Below, one piece after another: positions 26,787 to 41,200 of a stretch of DNA of 64,000 nucleotides. How positions within the stretch are numbered: position 1 is the stretch's first letter; every line of letters starts with the position of its first letter. A model generated the notes under the pieces. The model saw only the letters and a program-made list of their open reading frames with translations, made no database searches and was not told where the DNA came from. Source of the DNA: Calliopsis andreniformis. Its lineage: Eukaryota > Arthropoda > Insecta > Hymenoptera > Andrenidae. Where the stretch lies: the NCBI RefSeq assembly GCF_051401765.1, contig NW_027480422.1, positions 22,028,001-22,092,000 of the forward strand, in the 5' to 3' direction. The translations under genes were made by a program, and so were the position numbers.

Positions 26787-27129
26787 GTTCCACCATATCG
26801 AAAAGTTAGGGCCTAAGAAGTCAACGTCAGAAGCATACAATACAATATAAATACTACAGCTTTTCCATCGTATATAATGTATATTTGCAAACAGTGTGAA
26901 AGTAAAGGTCATTTCTAGGTTCCGGGTAACCTAGGCTTAACTGTAGGGTGTTGCTCCACCAGATCGCATAGCTAGGGACTTAAAATTTAACGCCAGAAGC
27001 ATAAAATACAATAAAAATGCAACAGTTTTTCTATAGTATAACAGGAATAATTGCAACCAGTGTGAAAGTACAGGTCATTTATACGTTCCGGGCCACCTAG
27101 GCTTCGCACTAGGGCCTTGGTCCACCAGA

Positions 27130-30100
27130 TCGAATAGCTAGGGACTTAGAAGTCAACCCCACAAGCATAAAATATAATAAAAATGCAACAGTTTTTCCAT
27201 CGTATAACAGGAATAATTGCAACCAGTGTGAAAGTACAGGTCATTTCTACGTTCCGGGCAACCTAGGCTTCGCATTAGGGCCTTCCTCCACCAGATCGAA
27301 TAGCTAGGGACTTAGAAGTCAACCCCACAAGCATAAAATATAATAAAAATGCAACAGTTTTTCCATCGTATAACAGGAATAATTGCAACCAGTGTGAAAG
27401 TTGCGGTCATTTCTACGTTCCGGGCAACCTAGGCTTTACGCCAGGGCGTTGCTCCACCAGATCGCATAGTTAGGGACTTAGAATTGAACGCCAGAAGCAT
27501 AAAATACAATAAACATGCAACAGTTTTTCCATCGTATAAAAGGAACAATTGCATCCAGTGTGAACGTAATGGTCATTTCTACGTTCCGGGCAACCCAGGT
27601 TTCACTCTTGGGCGTTGCTCCACCACATCGAATAGCTACGGCCTTAGGATTCAACTCCAGAAGCATAAAATACAATATAGATACAACAGCATTTCCAACG
27701 TATAAAATGAATGATTGCAAACAGTGTGAAAGTTATGGTCATTTCTACCTTCCGGGCAACCTAGGCCTAACTGCAGGGCGTTGCTCCACCAGATCGAATA
27801 GTTAGGGACTTTGAGTACAACGGCAGAAGCATAAAATACATTAAAAATGCAACAGTTTCTCCATTGTATAACAGGAATAACTGCAAACAGAGTGAAAGTA
27901 CTGGTCATTTCTATGTTCCGGGTAACCTATGCTTCACTCTAGGGCGCTGCACCACCAGATCTAGTAGCTAGGGACTTAGAATTCAACGCCAGAAGAATAA
28001 AATAAAACATAAGTAAAACAGTTTTTCCATCGTATAAAATATATAATTGCAAGAAGTGTTAAGGCAATGGTCATTTCCACGTTCCAGGCAACCTACGCTT
28101 CACTCTAGGACGTTGGTCCACCCGATCCAATAGATAGGGCCTCAGAAGTCAACGCCGGATGCACCAAATACAAAATAAATACAACAGTTTTTCCATCGTA
28201 TAGAACGAATAATTGCAACCAGTGTGAAAGTAATGGTCATTTCTACGTTCCGGGCAGCCTAGGCTTCACTATAGGCCGTTGCTACACCACATCGTCTAGC
28301 TACGGCCTTAGAAGTCAACCCCAGAAGCATAAAATACAGGAAAAGTACAACAGTTTTTCCATCGTATAACAGGAATGATTGCAACCAGAGTGAAAGTGAT
28401 GGTCATAGGTCCGGGCGACCTAGGCTTCACTCTCGGGTGTTGGTCCACCAGACCGAATAGTTAGGGCCTAAGAAGTCAACGCCAGAAGCATAAAATACAA
28501 AATAAATACAATAGTTTTTCCATCGTATAACAGGAATAATTGCAACCAGTGTGAAAGTAATGGTCATTTCTACGTTCCGGGCAACCTCGGCTTCACCCAA
28601 GGGCGTTGCTCCACCAGATCGAATAGTTAGGGCCTTAGAAGTAAGCGCCCGAAGCATAAAATAGAATAAAAATGCAACAGTTTTTCCATCATATAGCATG
28701 AATGATTGCAACCAGTGTGAAAGTAATGGTCATTACAGCGTTTCGGGCAACCTAGGCTTAACTCCAGGGCGTTGCTCTACCAGATCGAATAGTTAGGGAC
28801 TTTGAATACAACGCCAGAAGCATAAAATACAATAAAAATTGAACAGTTTTTCTATAGTATAACAGGAATAATTGCAACCAGTGTGAAAGTACAGGTCATT
28901 TCTACGTTCCGGGCAACCTAGGCTTAACTGTAGGGCGTTGCTCCACCAGATCGAATAGTTAGGGCCTTAGAAGTCAACGCGCGAAGCATAAAATACATAA
29001 TAAATAGAACAGTTTTTCCATTGTATGAAACGAATAATTGCAACCAGTGTGAAAGTAATGGTCATTTCTACGTTGCGTGCAACATAGGCTTCACTCTAGG
29101 GCGTCGCTCCACCAGATCGAATAGTTAGGGCCTTAGAAGCTAACGCCCGAAGCATAAAATACAAAATTAATAGAACTGTTTTTCCATTGTATAAAACGAA
29201 TAGTTGCAACCAGTGTGAAAAATATGGTCATTTCTACGTTCCGTGCAACCTAGGCTTCACTCTAGGGCGTTGCTCCACCACATGGAATGGCTACAGCTTT
29301 AGAAGTCAACGCCAGAGGCATAAAATACAATATAAATACTACAGTTTTTCCATCGTATACAATCAATGATTGCAAACATTGTGAAAGTAACGGTCATTTC
29401 TACGTTCCGGGCAACCTGAGCTTGACTCTAGGGCGTTGCTCCACCAAATCGAATAGCTAGGGCCTAAAAAGTGGACGCCAGAAGCATAAAATACAATAAA
29501 ATTACAACAGTATTTCCATCGTATAGCATGAGTAATTGCAACCAGTGTGAAAGTGATGGTCATTTCTACGTTCCGGGCAACCTTGGCCTATCTTTAGGGC
29601 GTTGCTCCAACAGATCGAATAGCTAGGGCCTTAGAAGTCAACGCCCGAAACATAAAATACAATAAAAATACAGCAGTTTTTCCTTCGTATAACAGGAATA
29701 ATTGCAACAAGCGTGAAGGTAATGGTCATTTCTACATCCCGGGCAACATAGGCTTCACTCTTGGATGTTGCCCCATCAGATCGCCTAGCTAGGACCTTAG
29801 AAGTCAAAGCCATAAGCAGAAAATACAATAAAAATGCAACAGTTTTTCCATCGTATAGCATGAGTAATTGCAACCAGTGTGAAAGTGATGGTCATTTCTA
29901 CGTTCCGGGCAACCTTGGCCTATCTTTAGGGCGTTGCTCCACCAGATCGAATAGTTAGGGACTTAGAATTCAACGCCAGAAGCATAAAATACAATAAAAA
30001 TACAACAGTTTTCCATCGTTGAAAAGAATAATTGCAACCAGTGTGAAAGCAATGGTCATTACTACGTTTCGGGCAACATAGGCTTCACTCTTGGACGTTG

Positions 30101-33100
30101 CCTCACGAGATTGAATAGCTAGGACCTTAGAAGTCAACGCCAGAAGCATAAAATACAATATAGATACAACACCTTTTCCATCGGATAAAACGAATAATTT
30201 CAACCAGTGTGAAAGTTATGGTCATTCCTACGTTCCGTGCAACCTTGTCTTTACTCTAGGGCGTTGCTCCACCAGATCGAATTGTTAGGGACTTGGAAGT
30301 CAACGCCCCAAGCATAAAATACAAAATTAATAGAACAGTTTTTCCATTGCATAAAACGAATAATTGCAACCAGTGTGAAGATTATGGTCATTTCTACGTT
30401 CCGTGCAACATAGGCTTCACTCTAGAGCGTTGCTCCACAACATCGAATAGCTACGGCTTTAGAAGTCAACGCCAGAAGCATAAAATACAATATAAATACA
30501 AGAGTTTTTCCATCGTATACAATGAATGATTGCAAACATTGTGAAAGTAACGGTCATTTCTACGTTCCGGGCAACCTAGGCTTCACTCTAGGGCGTTGCT
30601 CCACCAGATCGAATAGCTAGGCCCTTAGAAGTCAACGCGTGAAGCATAAAATACAAAATAAAAGAACAGTTTTTCCATTGTATGAAACGAATAATTGCAA
30701 CCAGTGTGAAAGTTATGGTCTTTTCTACGTTCCGGGCAACCTAGGCTTCACTATAGAGGGTTGTTCCACCATATCGAAAAGTTAGGGCCCAAGAAGTCAA
30801 CGTCAGAAGCATACAATACAATATAAATACTACAGCTTTTCCATCGGATATAATGTATATTTGCAAACAGTGTGAAAGTAAAGGTCATTTCTAGGTTCCG
30901 GGCAACCTAGCCTTAACTGTAGGGTGTTGCTCCACCAGATCGCATAGCTAGGGACTTAAAATTTAACGCCAGAAGCATAAAATACAATAAAAATGCAACT
31001 GTTTTTCTATAGTATAACAGGAATAATTGCAACCAGTGTGAAAGTACAGGTCATTTCTACGTTCCGGGCCACCTAGGCTTCGCACTAGGGCCTTGCTCCA
31101 CCAGATCGAATAGCTAGGGACTTAGAAGTCAACCCCACAAGCATAAAATATAATAAAAATGCAACAGTTTTTCCATCGTATAACAGGAATAATTGCAACC
31201 AGTGTGCAAGTACAGGTCATTTCTACGTTACGGGCAACGTAGGTTTCGCTGTAGGGAGTTGCTGCACCAGATCGAATAGCTAGGGACTTAGAAGTCAACG
31301 CCAGAAGCATAAAATACAATAAAAATGCAACAGTTTATCCATCATATAACAGGAATAATTGCAACCAGTGTGAAAGTACAGGTCATTTCTACGTTACGGG
31401 CAACCTAGGTTTCGCTGTTGGGAGTTGCTCCACCAGATCGAATAGCTAGGGACTTAGAAGTCAACGCCAGAAGCATAAAATACAATAAAAATGCAACAGT
31501 CTTTCCATCGTATGATAGAAATAACTGCAACCAGTGTGAATGTACTGGTCATTTCTATGTTCCCGGTAACCTAGGCTTCACTCTAGGGCGTTGCTGCACC
31601 AGACCGAATAGCGAGGGCCTGAGAAGTCAACGTAAGAAGCATAAAATACAATATAAATACAACAGCTTTTCCATCGTATATAATGTATATTTGCAAACAG
31701 TGTGAAAGTAAAGATCATTTCTTGGTTCCGGGCAACCTAGGCTTAACTGTAGGGCGTTGCTCCACCAGATCGCATAGCTATGGACTTAAAATTTAACGCC
31801 AGAAGCATAAAATACAATAAAAATGCAACAGTTTTTCCATCGTATAACAGGAATAATTGCAACCAGTGTGAAAGTACAGGTCATTTCTACGTTACGGGCA
31901 ACCTAGGTTGCGCTGTTGGGAGTTGCTCCACCAGATCGAATAGCTAGGGACTTAGAAGTCAACGCCAGAAGCATAAAATACAATAAAAATGCAACAGTCT
32001 TTCCATCGTATGGTAGGAATAACTGCAACCAGTGTGAATGTACTGGTCATTTCTATGTTCCCGGTAACCTAGGCTTCACTCTAGGGCGTTGCTGCACCAG
32101 ACCGAATAGCGAGGGACTTAGAAGTCAACGCGCGAAGCATAAAATACAAAATAAATAGAACAGTTTTTCCATTGTATGAAACGAATAATTGCAACCAGTG
32201 TGAAAGTTATGGTCATTTCTACGTTCCGGGCAACCTAGGCTTCACTCTAGGGCGTTGTTCCACCAGATCGAATAGTTAGGACCTGAGAAGTCAACGTAAG
32301 AAGCATAAAATACAATATAAATACAACAGCTTTTCCATCGTATATAATGTATATTTGCAAACAGTGTGAAAGTAAAGGTCATTTCTTGGTTCCGGGCAAC
32401 CTAGGCTTAACTGTAGGGCGTTGCTCCACCAGATCGCATAGCTATGGACTTAAAATTTAACGCCAGAAGCATAAAATACAATAAAAATGCATCAGTTTTT
32501 CCATCGTATAACAGGAATAATTGCAACCAGTGTGAAAGTACAGGTCATTTCTACGTTCCGGGCAACCTAGGTTACGCTGTAGGGCGTTGCTCCACCAGAT
32601 CGCGTAGCTAGCGACTAAGAAGTCAACGCCAGAAGCATAAAACACAATAAAAATACAACAGTTTTTCCATCGTATAAAAGGAATAATTGCAACCAGTGTG
32701 AAAGTTATGGTCATTTCTACGTTCCGGGCAACCTAGGCTTTACGCCAGGGCGTTGCTCCACCAGATCGCATAGTTAGGGGCTTAGAATTTAACGCCAGAA
32801 GCATAAAATACAATAAATATGCAACAGTTTTTCCATCGTATAAAAGGAATAATTGCATCCAGTGTGAAAGTAATGGTCATTTCTATGTTCCGGGTAACCT
32901 ATGCTTCACTCTAGGGCGCTGCACCACCAGATCGAGTAGCTAGGGACTTAGAATTCAACGCCAGAAGAATAAAATAAAACATAAGTAAAACAGTTTTTCC
33001 ATCGTATAAAATGTATAATTGCAAGAAGTGTTAAGGCAATGGTCATTTCCACGTTCCAGGCAACCTACGCTTCAGTCTAGGACGTTGGTCCACCAGATCC

Positions 33101-33465
33101 AATAGATAGGGCCTCAGAAGTCAACGCCGGATGCACCAAATACATAATAAATACAACAGTTTTTCCATCGTATAAAACGAATAATTGCAACCAGTGTGAA
33201 AGTAATGGTCATTTCTACGTTCCGGGCAACCTAGGCTTCACTCTAGGCCGTTGCTACACCACATCGTCTAGCTACGGCCTTAGAAGTCAACCCCAGAAGC
33301 ATAAAATACAGGAAAAGTACAACAGTTTTTCCATCGTAATGCAGGAATGATTGCAACCAGAGTGAAAGTGATGGTGATAGGTCCGGGCGACCTAGGCTTC
33401 ACTCTCGGGTGTTGGTCCACCAGACCGAATAGTTAGGGCCTAAGAAGTCAACGCCAGAAGCATAA
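27130..33465 (+). repeat. Segmental satellite duplication, copy 1
   Basis: This block is repeated at 38227-44728. The offset is 11097 bp up to about 28880 and 11263 bp from about 28950 on; the 166-bp change is one extra monomer in the second copy. The second half carries the same monomer families as the 8127-bp unit. The first half includes a distinctive shortened monomer near 28405, where GGTCATAGGTCCGGGCGACC replaces the usual GGTCATTTCTACGTTCCGGG, a loss of about 8 bp that serves as a marker. Bases 27903-28880 also have a third copy at 32875-33852 (offset 4972). Confidence 0.88.
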
Positions 33466-33980
33466 AATACAAAATAAATACAATAGTTTTTCCATCGTAT
33501 AACAGGAATAATTGCAACCAGTGTGAAAGTAATGGTCATTTCTACGTTCCGGGCAACCTCGGCTTCACCCAAGGGCGTTGCTCCACCAGATCGAATAGTT
33601 AGGGCCTTAGAAGTAAGCGCCCGAAGCATAAAATAGAATAAAAATGCAACAGTTTTTCCATCATATAGCATGAATAATTGCAACCAGTGTGAAAGTAATG
33701 GTCATTACAGCGTTTCGGGCAACCTAGGCTTAACTCCAGGGCGTTGCTCTACCAGGTCGAGTAGTTAGGGACTTTCAATACAACGCCAGAAGCATAAAAT
33801 ACAATAAAAATTGAACAGTTTTTCTATAGTATAACAGGAATAATTGCAACCAGTGTGAAAGTACAGGTCATTTCTACGTTCCGGGCAACCTAGGCTCCGC
33901 TCTAGGGCCTTGCTCCACCAGATTGAATAGCTAGGGACTTAGAAGTCAACCCCACAAGCATAAAATACAATAAAAATGCA
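32875..33980 (+). repeat. Third copy of the shortened-monomer segment
   Basis: Bases from CTATGTTCCGGGTAACC at 32883 correspond to 27911 (offset 4972) and 39008 (offset 6125, 37 monomers). The shortened monomer is present here too, near 33379, but with GGTGATAGG instead of GGTCATAGG. That base change is shared with the copy at about 44640 and not with those at 28405 and 39500, so two sub-lineages of this marker exist. The segment straddles the end of copy 1 of the large duplication and shows that short blocks have moved independently of it. Confidence 0.8.
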
Positions 33981-34120
33981 ACAGTTTTTCCATCGTATAA
34001 CAGGAATAATTGCAACTAGTGTGAAAGTGATGTTCATTTCTACGTTCCGGGCAACCTAGGCTTCACTCTAGGGCGTTGTTCCACCAGATCGAATAGTTAG
34101 GGCCTGAGAAGTCAACGTAA

Positions 34121-37100
34121 GAAGCATAAAATACAATATAAATACAACAGCATTTCCATCGTATAAAATGAATGATTGCAAACAGTGTGAAAGCTATTGT
34201 CATTTCTACTTTCCGGGCATCCTAGGCTTAACTCTAGGGCATGTTCCACCAGATCGAGTAGTTAGGGACTTAGAATTCAACGCCAGAAGAATAAAATACA
34301 ACATAAGTCCAACAGTTTTACCATCGTATAAAATGAATAATCGCAAGCAGTGTGTAGGTAATGGTCATTTCTACGTTCCGCGCAACCTAGGCTTCACTCT
34401 ATTGCGTTGCTCCGCCAGATCCAATAGTTAGGACCTAAGAAGTCAGCGCCAGAATCATAAAATACAAAATAGATACAACAGCTTTTCCATGGTATATAAT
34501 GTATATTTGCAAACAGTGTGAAGGTAATGGTCATTTCTGCGTTCCGGGCAACCTAGGCTTCACTGCAGGGCGTTGCTCCTCCAGATCGAATATTTAGGGA
34601 CCTTGAATACAACGCCAGAAGCATAAAATGCAATAAAAATGCAACAGTTTTTCCATCGTATAACAGGAAAGCTGCAAGCAGTGTGAAAGTACGGGACATT
34701 TCTATGTTCCGGGTAACCTAGACTCCACTCTAGGGCGTTGCTCCACCTGATCGAATAGCTAGGGACTTAGAATTCAACGCCAGTAGAATAAACTACAACA
34801 TAAGTACAGCAGTTTTTCCATCGTATGAAATGTATAATTGCAACAGCGTGAAGGTAATGGTCATTTCTACGTTCCGGGCAACCTAGGCTTCACTCTAGGG
34901 CGTTGTTCCAACAGATCGAATAGTTAGGGCCTAAGAAGTCAACGCCAGAAGCATAAAATACCATAAAAATACAACAGTTTTACCATCGTATAAAATGAAT
35001 AATGGCAACCAGTATGAAAGTTATGGTCATTTCTACGTTCCGGGCAACCTAGGCTTCACCCTAGGGCGATGCTCCACCTGACCGAATAGCTAGGGACTAA
35101 GAAGTCCACGCCAGAAGCATAAAACACGATATTTGTACAACAGTTTTACCATCGTATAAAATGAAAAATGGCAAACAGTGTGAGGTAATGGTCATTTCTA
35201 CGTTCCGGGCAACCTAGGCTTCACTCTAGGGCGTTGCTCCACCAGGTCGAATAGTTGGGGCCTTGGAAAGCAACTCCAGTCGCATAAAATACAATAAAGA
35301 TACAACAGTTTTACCATCGTATAACTGGCAGAATTGCAACCAGTGTGAAAGATATGGTCATTTCTACGTTCCGGGCAACCTAGGCTTCACCTTAGGGCGA
35401 TGCTTCACCTGACCGAATAGCTAGGGACTAAGAAGTCAACGCCAGAAGCATAAAATACAGTAAAAATACAACAGTTTTTCCATCGTATAACAGGAAAGCT
35501 GCAAGCAGTGTGAAAGTACGCGACATTTCTATGCTCCGGGTAACCTAGACTCCACTCTAGGGCGTTGCTCAACCAGATCGAATAGCTAGGGACTTAGAAG
35601 TCAGCGCCAGAAGCATAAAATACAACATAAGTACAACAGTTTTACCATCGTATAAAATGAATAATCACAAACTGTGTGAAGGTAATGGTCATTTCTACGT
35701 TCCGGGCAACCTAGGCATCACTCTTGGGCGTTGCTCCATCACATCGAATAGCTACGGCCTTAGAAGTCAACTCCAGAAGCATAAAATACAATATAAATAC
35801 AACAGCATTTCCATCGTATAAAATGAATGATTGCAAACAGTGTGAAAGCTATTGTCATTTCTACTTTCCGGGCATCCTAGGCTTAACTCTAGGGCATGTA
35901 CCACCAGATCGAGTAGTTAGGGACTTAGAATTCAACGCCAGAAGAATAAAATACAACATAAGTCCAACAGTTTTACCATCGTACAAAATGAATGATCGCA
36001 AGCAGTGTGTAGGTAATGGTCATTTCTACGTTCCGCGCAACCTAGGCTTCACTCTATTGCGTTGCTCCGCCAGATCCAATAGTTAGGACCTAAGAAGTCA
36101 GCGCCAGAATCATAAAATACAAAATAGATACAACAGCTTTTCCATGGTATATAATGTATATTTGCAAACAGTGTGAACGTAATGGTCATTTCTGCGTTCC
36201 GGGCAACCTAGGCTTCACTGCAGGGCGTTGCTCCTCCAGATCGAATATTTAGGGACTTTGAATACAACGCCAGAAGCATAAAATGCAATAAAAATGCAAC
36301 AGTTTTTCCATCGTATAACAGGAAAGCTGCAAGCAGTGTGAAAGTACGGGACATTTCTATGTTCCGGGTAACCTAGACTCCACTCTAGGGCGTTGCTCCA
36401 CCTGATCGAATAGCTAGGGACTTAGAATTCAACGCCAGTAGAATAAACTACAACATAAGTACAGCAGTTTTTCCATCGTATGAATTGTATAATTGCAACA
36501 GCGTGAAGGTAATGGTCATTTCTACGTTCCGGGCAACCTAGGCTTCACTCTAGGGCGTTGTTCCAACAGATCGAATAGTTAGGGCCTAAGAAGTCAACGC
36601 CAGAAGCATAAAATACCATAAAAATACAACAGTTTTACCATCGTATAAAATGAATAATGGCAACCAGTATGAAAGTTATGGTCATTTCTACGTTCCGGGC
36701 AACCTAGGCTTCACCCTAGGGCGATGCTCCACCTGACCGAATAGCTAGGGACTAAGAAGTCCACGCCAGAAGCATAAAACACGATATTTGTACAACAGTT
36801 TTACCATCGTATAAAATGAAAAATGGCAAACAGTGTGAGGTAATGGTCATTTCTACGTTCCGGGCAACCTAGGCTTCACTCTAGGGCGTTGCTCCACCAG
36901 GTCGAATAGTTGGGGCCTTGGAAAGCAACTCCAGTCGCATAAAATACAATAAAGATACAACAGTTTTACCATCGTATAACTGGCAGAATTGCAACCAGTG
37001 TGAAAGATATGGTCATTTCTACGTTCCGGGCAACCTAGGCTTCACCTTAGGGCGATGCTTCACCTGACCGAATAGCTAGGGACTAAGAAGTCAACGCCAG

Positions 37101-37688
37101 AAGCATAAAATACAGTAAAAATACAACAGTTTTTCCATCGTATAACAGGAAAGCTGCAAGCAGTGTGAAAGTACGCGACATTTCTATGCTCCGGGTAACC
37201 TAGACTCCACTCTAGGGCGTTGCTCAACCAGATCGAATAGCTAGGGACTTAGAAGTCAGCGCCAGAAGCATAAAATACAACATAAGTACAACAGTTTTAC
37301 CATCGTATAAAATGAATAATCACAAACTGTGTGAAGGTAATGGTCATTTCTACGTTCCGGGCAACCTAGGCATCACTCTTGGGCGTTGCTCCATCACGTC
37401 GAATAGCTACGGCCTTAGAAGTCAACTCCAGAAGCATAAAATACAATATAAATACAACAGCATTTCCATCGTATAAAATGAATGATTGCAAACAGTGTGA
37501 AAGCTATTGTCATTTCTACTTTCCGGGCATCCTAGGCTTAACTCTAGGGCATGTACCACCAGATCGAGTAGTTAGGGACTTAGAATTCAACACCAGAAGA
37601 ATAAAACACAACATAAGTCCAACAGTTTTACCATCGTACAAAATGAATGATCGCAAGCAGTGTGTAGGTAATGGTCATTTCTACGTTC
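34121..37688 (+). repeat. 10-monomer (1655-bp) higher-order tandem, ~2.2 copies
   Basis: Bases 34121-36033 match 35776-37688 with offset 1655 bp (10 monomers). Diagnostic variants repeated at this spacing include CATTTCTACTTTCCGGGCATCC, CACGATATTTGTACAACAG (35126 and 36781) and GGACATTTCTATG. The match begins at GAAGCATAAAATACAATATAAAT and stops near 37688, where CGTTCGGGGCAACC replaces CGTTCCGCGCAACC. One member is 165 bp long owing to a one-base loss (GGGCATGTACCACC or GGGCATGTTCCACC against the usual GGGCGTTGCTCCACC). This keeps the reading frame across two monomers and yields a 120-codon open frame at 35724-36086 and 37379-37741. I do not call it a gene. Confidence 0.9.
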
Positions 37689-38226
37689 GGGGCAACCTAG
37701 GCTTCAATCTAGGGCGCTGCTCCACCAGATCGAATAGTTAGGGCCTTAGAAGTCAACGCCCGAAACATAAAATACAATATAAATACAACAGTTTTTCCAT
37801 CGTATAAAACGAATAATTGCAACCAGTGTGAAAGTAATGGCCATTTCTACGTTCCGGGCATCCTAGACTTAACTCTGAGGCATTGCTCCACCAGATCCAA
37901 TACATACGGCCTTAGAAGTGAACGCCAGAAGCATAAAATACAAAATAGATACTACAGTTTTTCCATCGCATATAATGTATATTTGCAAACAGTGTGAAAG
38001 TAAAGGTCATTTCTACGTTTCGGGCAACCTAGGCTTCACTGTAGGACGTTTCTCCACCTGACCGTATAGCTTGGGACTAAGAAGTCAACGCCAGAAGCAT
38101 AAAATGCAATAAAAATGCAACAGTTTTTCCATCGTATAACAGGAAAGCTGCAAGCAGTGTGAAAGTACGGGACATTTCTATGCTCCGGGTAACCTAGACT
38201 CCACTCTAGGGCGTTGCTCCACCTGA

Positions 38227-41200
38227 TCGAATAGCTAGGGACTTAGAAGTCAACCCCACAAGCATATAATATAATAAAAATGCAACAGTTTTTCCATCGT
38301 ATAACAGGAATAATTGCAACCAGTGTGAAAGTACAGGTCATTTCTACGTTCCGGGCAACCTAGGCTTCGCATTAGGGCCTTCCTCCACCAGATCGAATAG
38401 CTAGGGACTTAGAAGTCAACCCCACAAGCATAAAATATAATAAAAATGCAACAGTTTTTCCATCGTATAACAGGAATAATTGCAACCAGTGTGAAAGTTA
38501 TGGTCATTTCTACGTTCCGGGCAACCTAGGCTTTACGCCAGGGCGTTGCTCCACCAGATCGCATAGTTAGGGACTTAGAATTGAACGCCAGAAGCATAAA
38601 ATACAATAAACATGCAACAGTTTTTCCATCGTATAAAAGGAACAATTGCATCCAGTGTGAACGTAATGGTCATTTCTACGTTCCGGGCAACCCAGGTTTC
38701 ACTCTTGGGCGTTGCTCCACCACATCGAATAGCTACTGCCTTAGGATTCAACTCCAGAAGCATAAAATACAATATAGATACAACAGCATTTCCAACGTAT
38801 AAAATGAATGATTGCAAACAGTGTGAAAGTTATGGTCATTTCTACCTTCCGGGCAACCTAGGCCTAACTGCAGGGCGTTGCTCCACAAGATCGAATAGTT
38901 AGGGACTTTGAGTACAACGGCAGAAGCATAAAATACATTAAAAATGCAACAGTTTCTCCATTGTATAACAGGAATAACTGCAAACAGAGTGAAAGTACTG
39001 GTCATTTCTATGTTCCGGGTAACCTATGCTTCACTCTAGGGCGCTGCACCACCAGATCTAGTAGCTAGGGACTTAGAATTCAACGCCAGAAGAATAAAAT
39101 AAAACATAAGTAAAACAGTTTTTCCATCGTATAAAATATATAATTGCAAGAAGTGTTAAGGCAATGGTCATTTCCACGTTCCAGGCAACCTACGCTTCAC
39201 TCTAGGACGTTGGTCCTCCCGATCCAATAGATAGGGCCTCAGAAGTCAACGCCGGATGCACCAAATACAAAATAAATACAACAGTTTTTCCATCGTATAG
39301 AACGAATAATTGCAACCAGTGTGAAAGTAATGGTCATTTCTACGTTCCGGGCAGCCTAGGCTTCACTATAGGCCGTTGCTACACCACATCGTCTAGCTAC
39401 GGCCTTAGAAGTCAACCCCAGAAGCATAAAATACAGGAAAAGTACAACAGTTTTTCCATCGTATAACAGGAATGATTGCAACCAGAGTGAAAGTGATGGT
39501 CATAGGTCCGGGCGACCTAGGCTTCAGTCTCGGGTGTTGGTCCACCAGACCGAATAGTTAGGGCCTAAGAAGTCAACGCCAGAAGCATAAAATACAAAAT
39601 AAATACAATAGTTTTTCCATCGTATAACAGGAATAATTGCAACCAGTGTGAAAGTAATGGTCATTTCTACGTTCCGGGCAACCTCGGCTTCACCCAAGGG
39701 CGTTGCTCCACCAGATCGAATAGTTAGGGCCTTAGAAGTAAGCGCCCGAAGCATAAAATAGAATAAAAATGCAACAGTTTTTCCATCATATAGCATGAAT
39801 GATTGCAACCAGAGTGAAAGTAATGGTCATTACAGCGTTTCGGGCAACCTAGGCTTAACTCCAGGGCGTTGCTCTACCAGATCGAATAGTTAGGGACTTT
39901 GAATACAACGCCAGAAGCATAAAATACAATAAAAATTGAACAGTTTTTCTATAGTATAACAGGAATAATTGCAACCAGTGTGAAAGTACAGGTCATTTCT
40001 ACGTTCCGGGCAACCTAGGCTTCGCTCTAGGGCCTTGCTCCACCAGATTGAATAGCTAGGGACTTAGAAGTCAACCCCACAAGCATAAAATACAATAAAA
40101 ATGCAACAGTTTTTCCATCGTATAACAGGAATAATTGCAACCAGTGTGAAAGTAATGGTCATTTCTACGTTCCGGGCAACCTAGGCTTAACTGTAGGGCG
40201 TTGCTCCACCAGATCGAATAGTTAGGGCCTTAGAAGTCAACGCGCGAAGCATAAAATACATAATAAATAGAACAGTTTTTCCATTGTATGAAACGAATAA
40301 TTGCAACCAGTGTGAAAGTAATGGTCATTTCTACGTTGCGTGCAACATAGGCTTCACTCTAGGGCGTCGCTCCACCAGATCGAATAGTTAGGGCCTTAGA
40401 AGCTAACGCCCGAAGCATAAAATACAAAATTAATAGAACTGTTTTTCCATTGTATAAAACGAATAGTTGCAACCAGTGTGAAAAATATGGTCATTTCTAC
40501 GTTCCGTGCAACCTAGGCTTCACTCTAGGGCGTTGCTCCACCACATGGAATGGCTACAGCTTTAGAAGTCAACGCCAGAGGCATAAAATACAATATAAAT
40601 ACTACAGTTTTTCCATCGTATACAATCAATGATTGCAAACATTGTGAAAGTAACGGTCATTTCTACGTTCCGGGCAACCTGAGCTTGACTCTAGGGCGTT
40701 GCTCCACCAAATCGAATAGCTAGGGCCTAAAAAGTGGACGCCAGAAGCATAAAATACAATAAAATTACAACAGTATTTCCATCGTATAGCATGAGTAATT
40801 GCAACCAGTGTGAAAGTGATGGTCATTTCTACGTTCCGGGCAACCTTGGCCTATCTTTAGGGCGTTGCTCCAACAGATCGAATAGCTAGGGCCTTAGAAG
40901 TCAACGCCCGAAACATAAAATACAATAAAAATACAGCAGTTTTTCCTTCGTATAACAGGAATAATTGCAACAAGCGTGAAGGTAATGGTCATTTCTACAT
41001 CCCGGGCAACATAGGCTTCACTCTTGGATGTTGCCCCATCAGATCGCCTAGCTAGGACCTTAGAAGTCAAAGCCATAAGCAGAAAATACAATAAAAATGC
41101 AACAGTTTTTCCATCGTATAGCATGAGTAATTGCAACCAGTGTGAAAGTGATGGTCATTTCTACGTTCCGGGCAACCTTGGCCTATCTTTAGGGCGTTGC

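Noticed and set aside
35724..36086. 120-codon and many 60-96-codon open frames in the satellite as protein genes
   Set aside because: They recur on both strands at matching places in monomers, shift frame every 166 bp, and are as variable as surrounding repeat DNA. No start context, splice structure or family match is visible.
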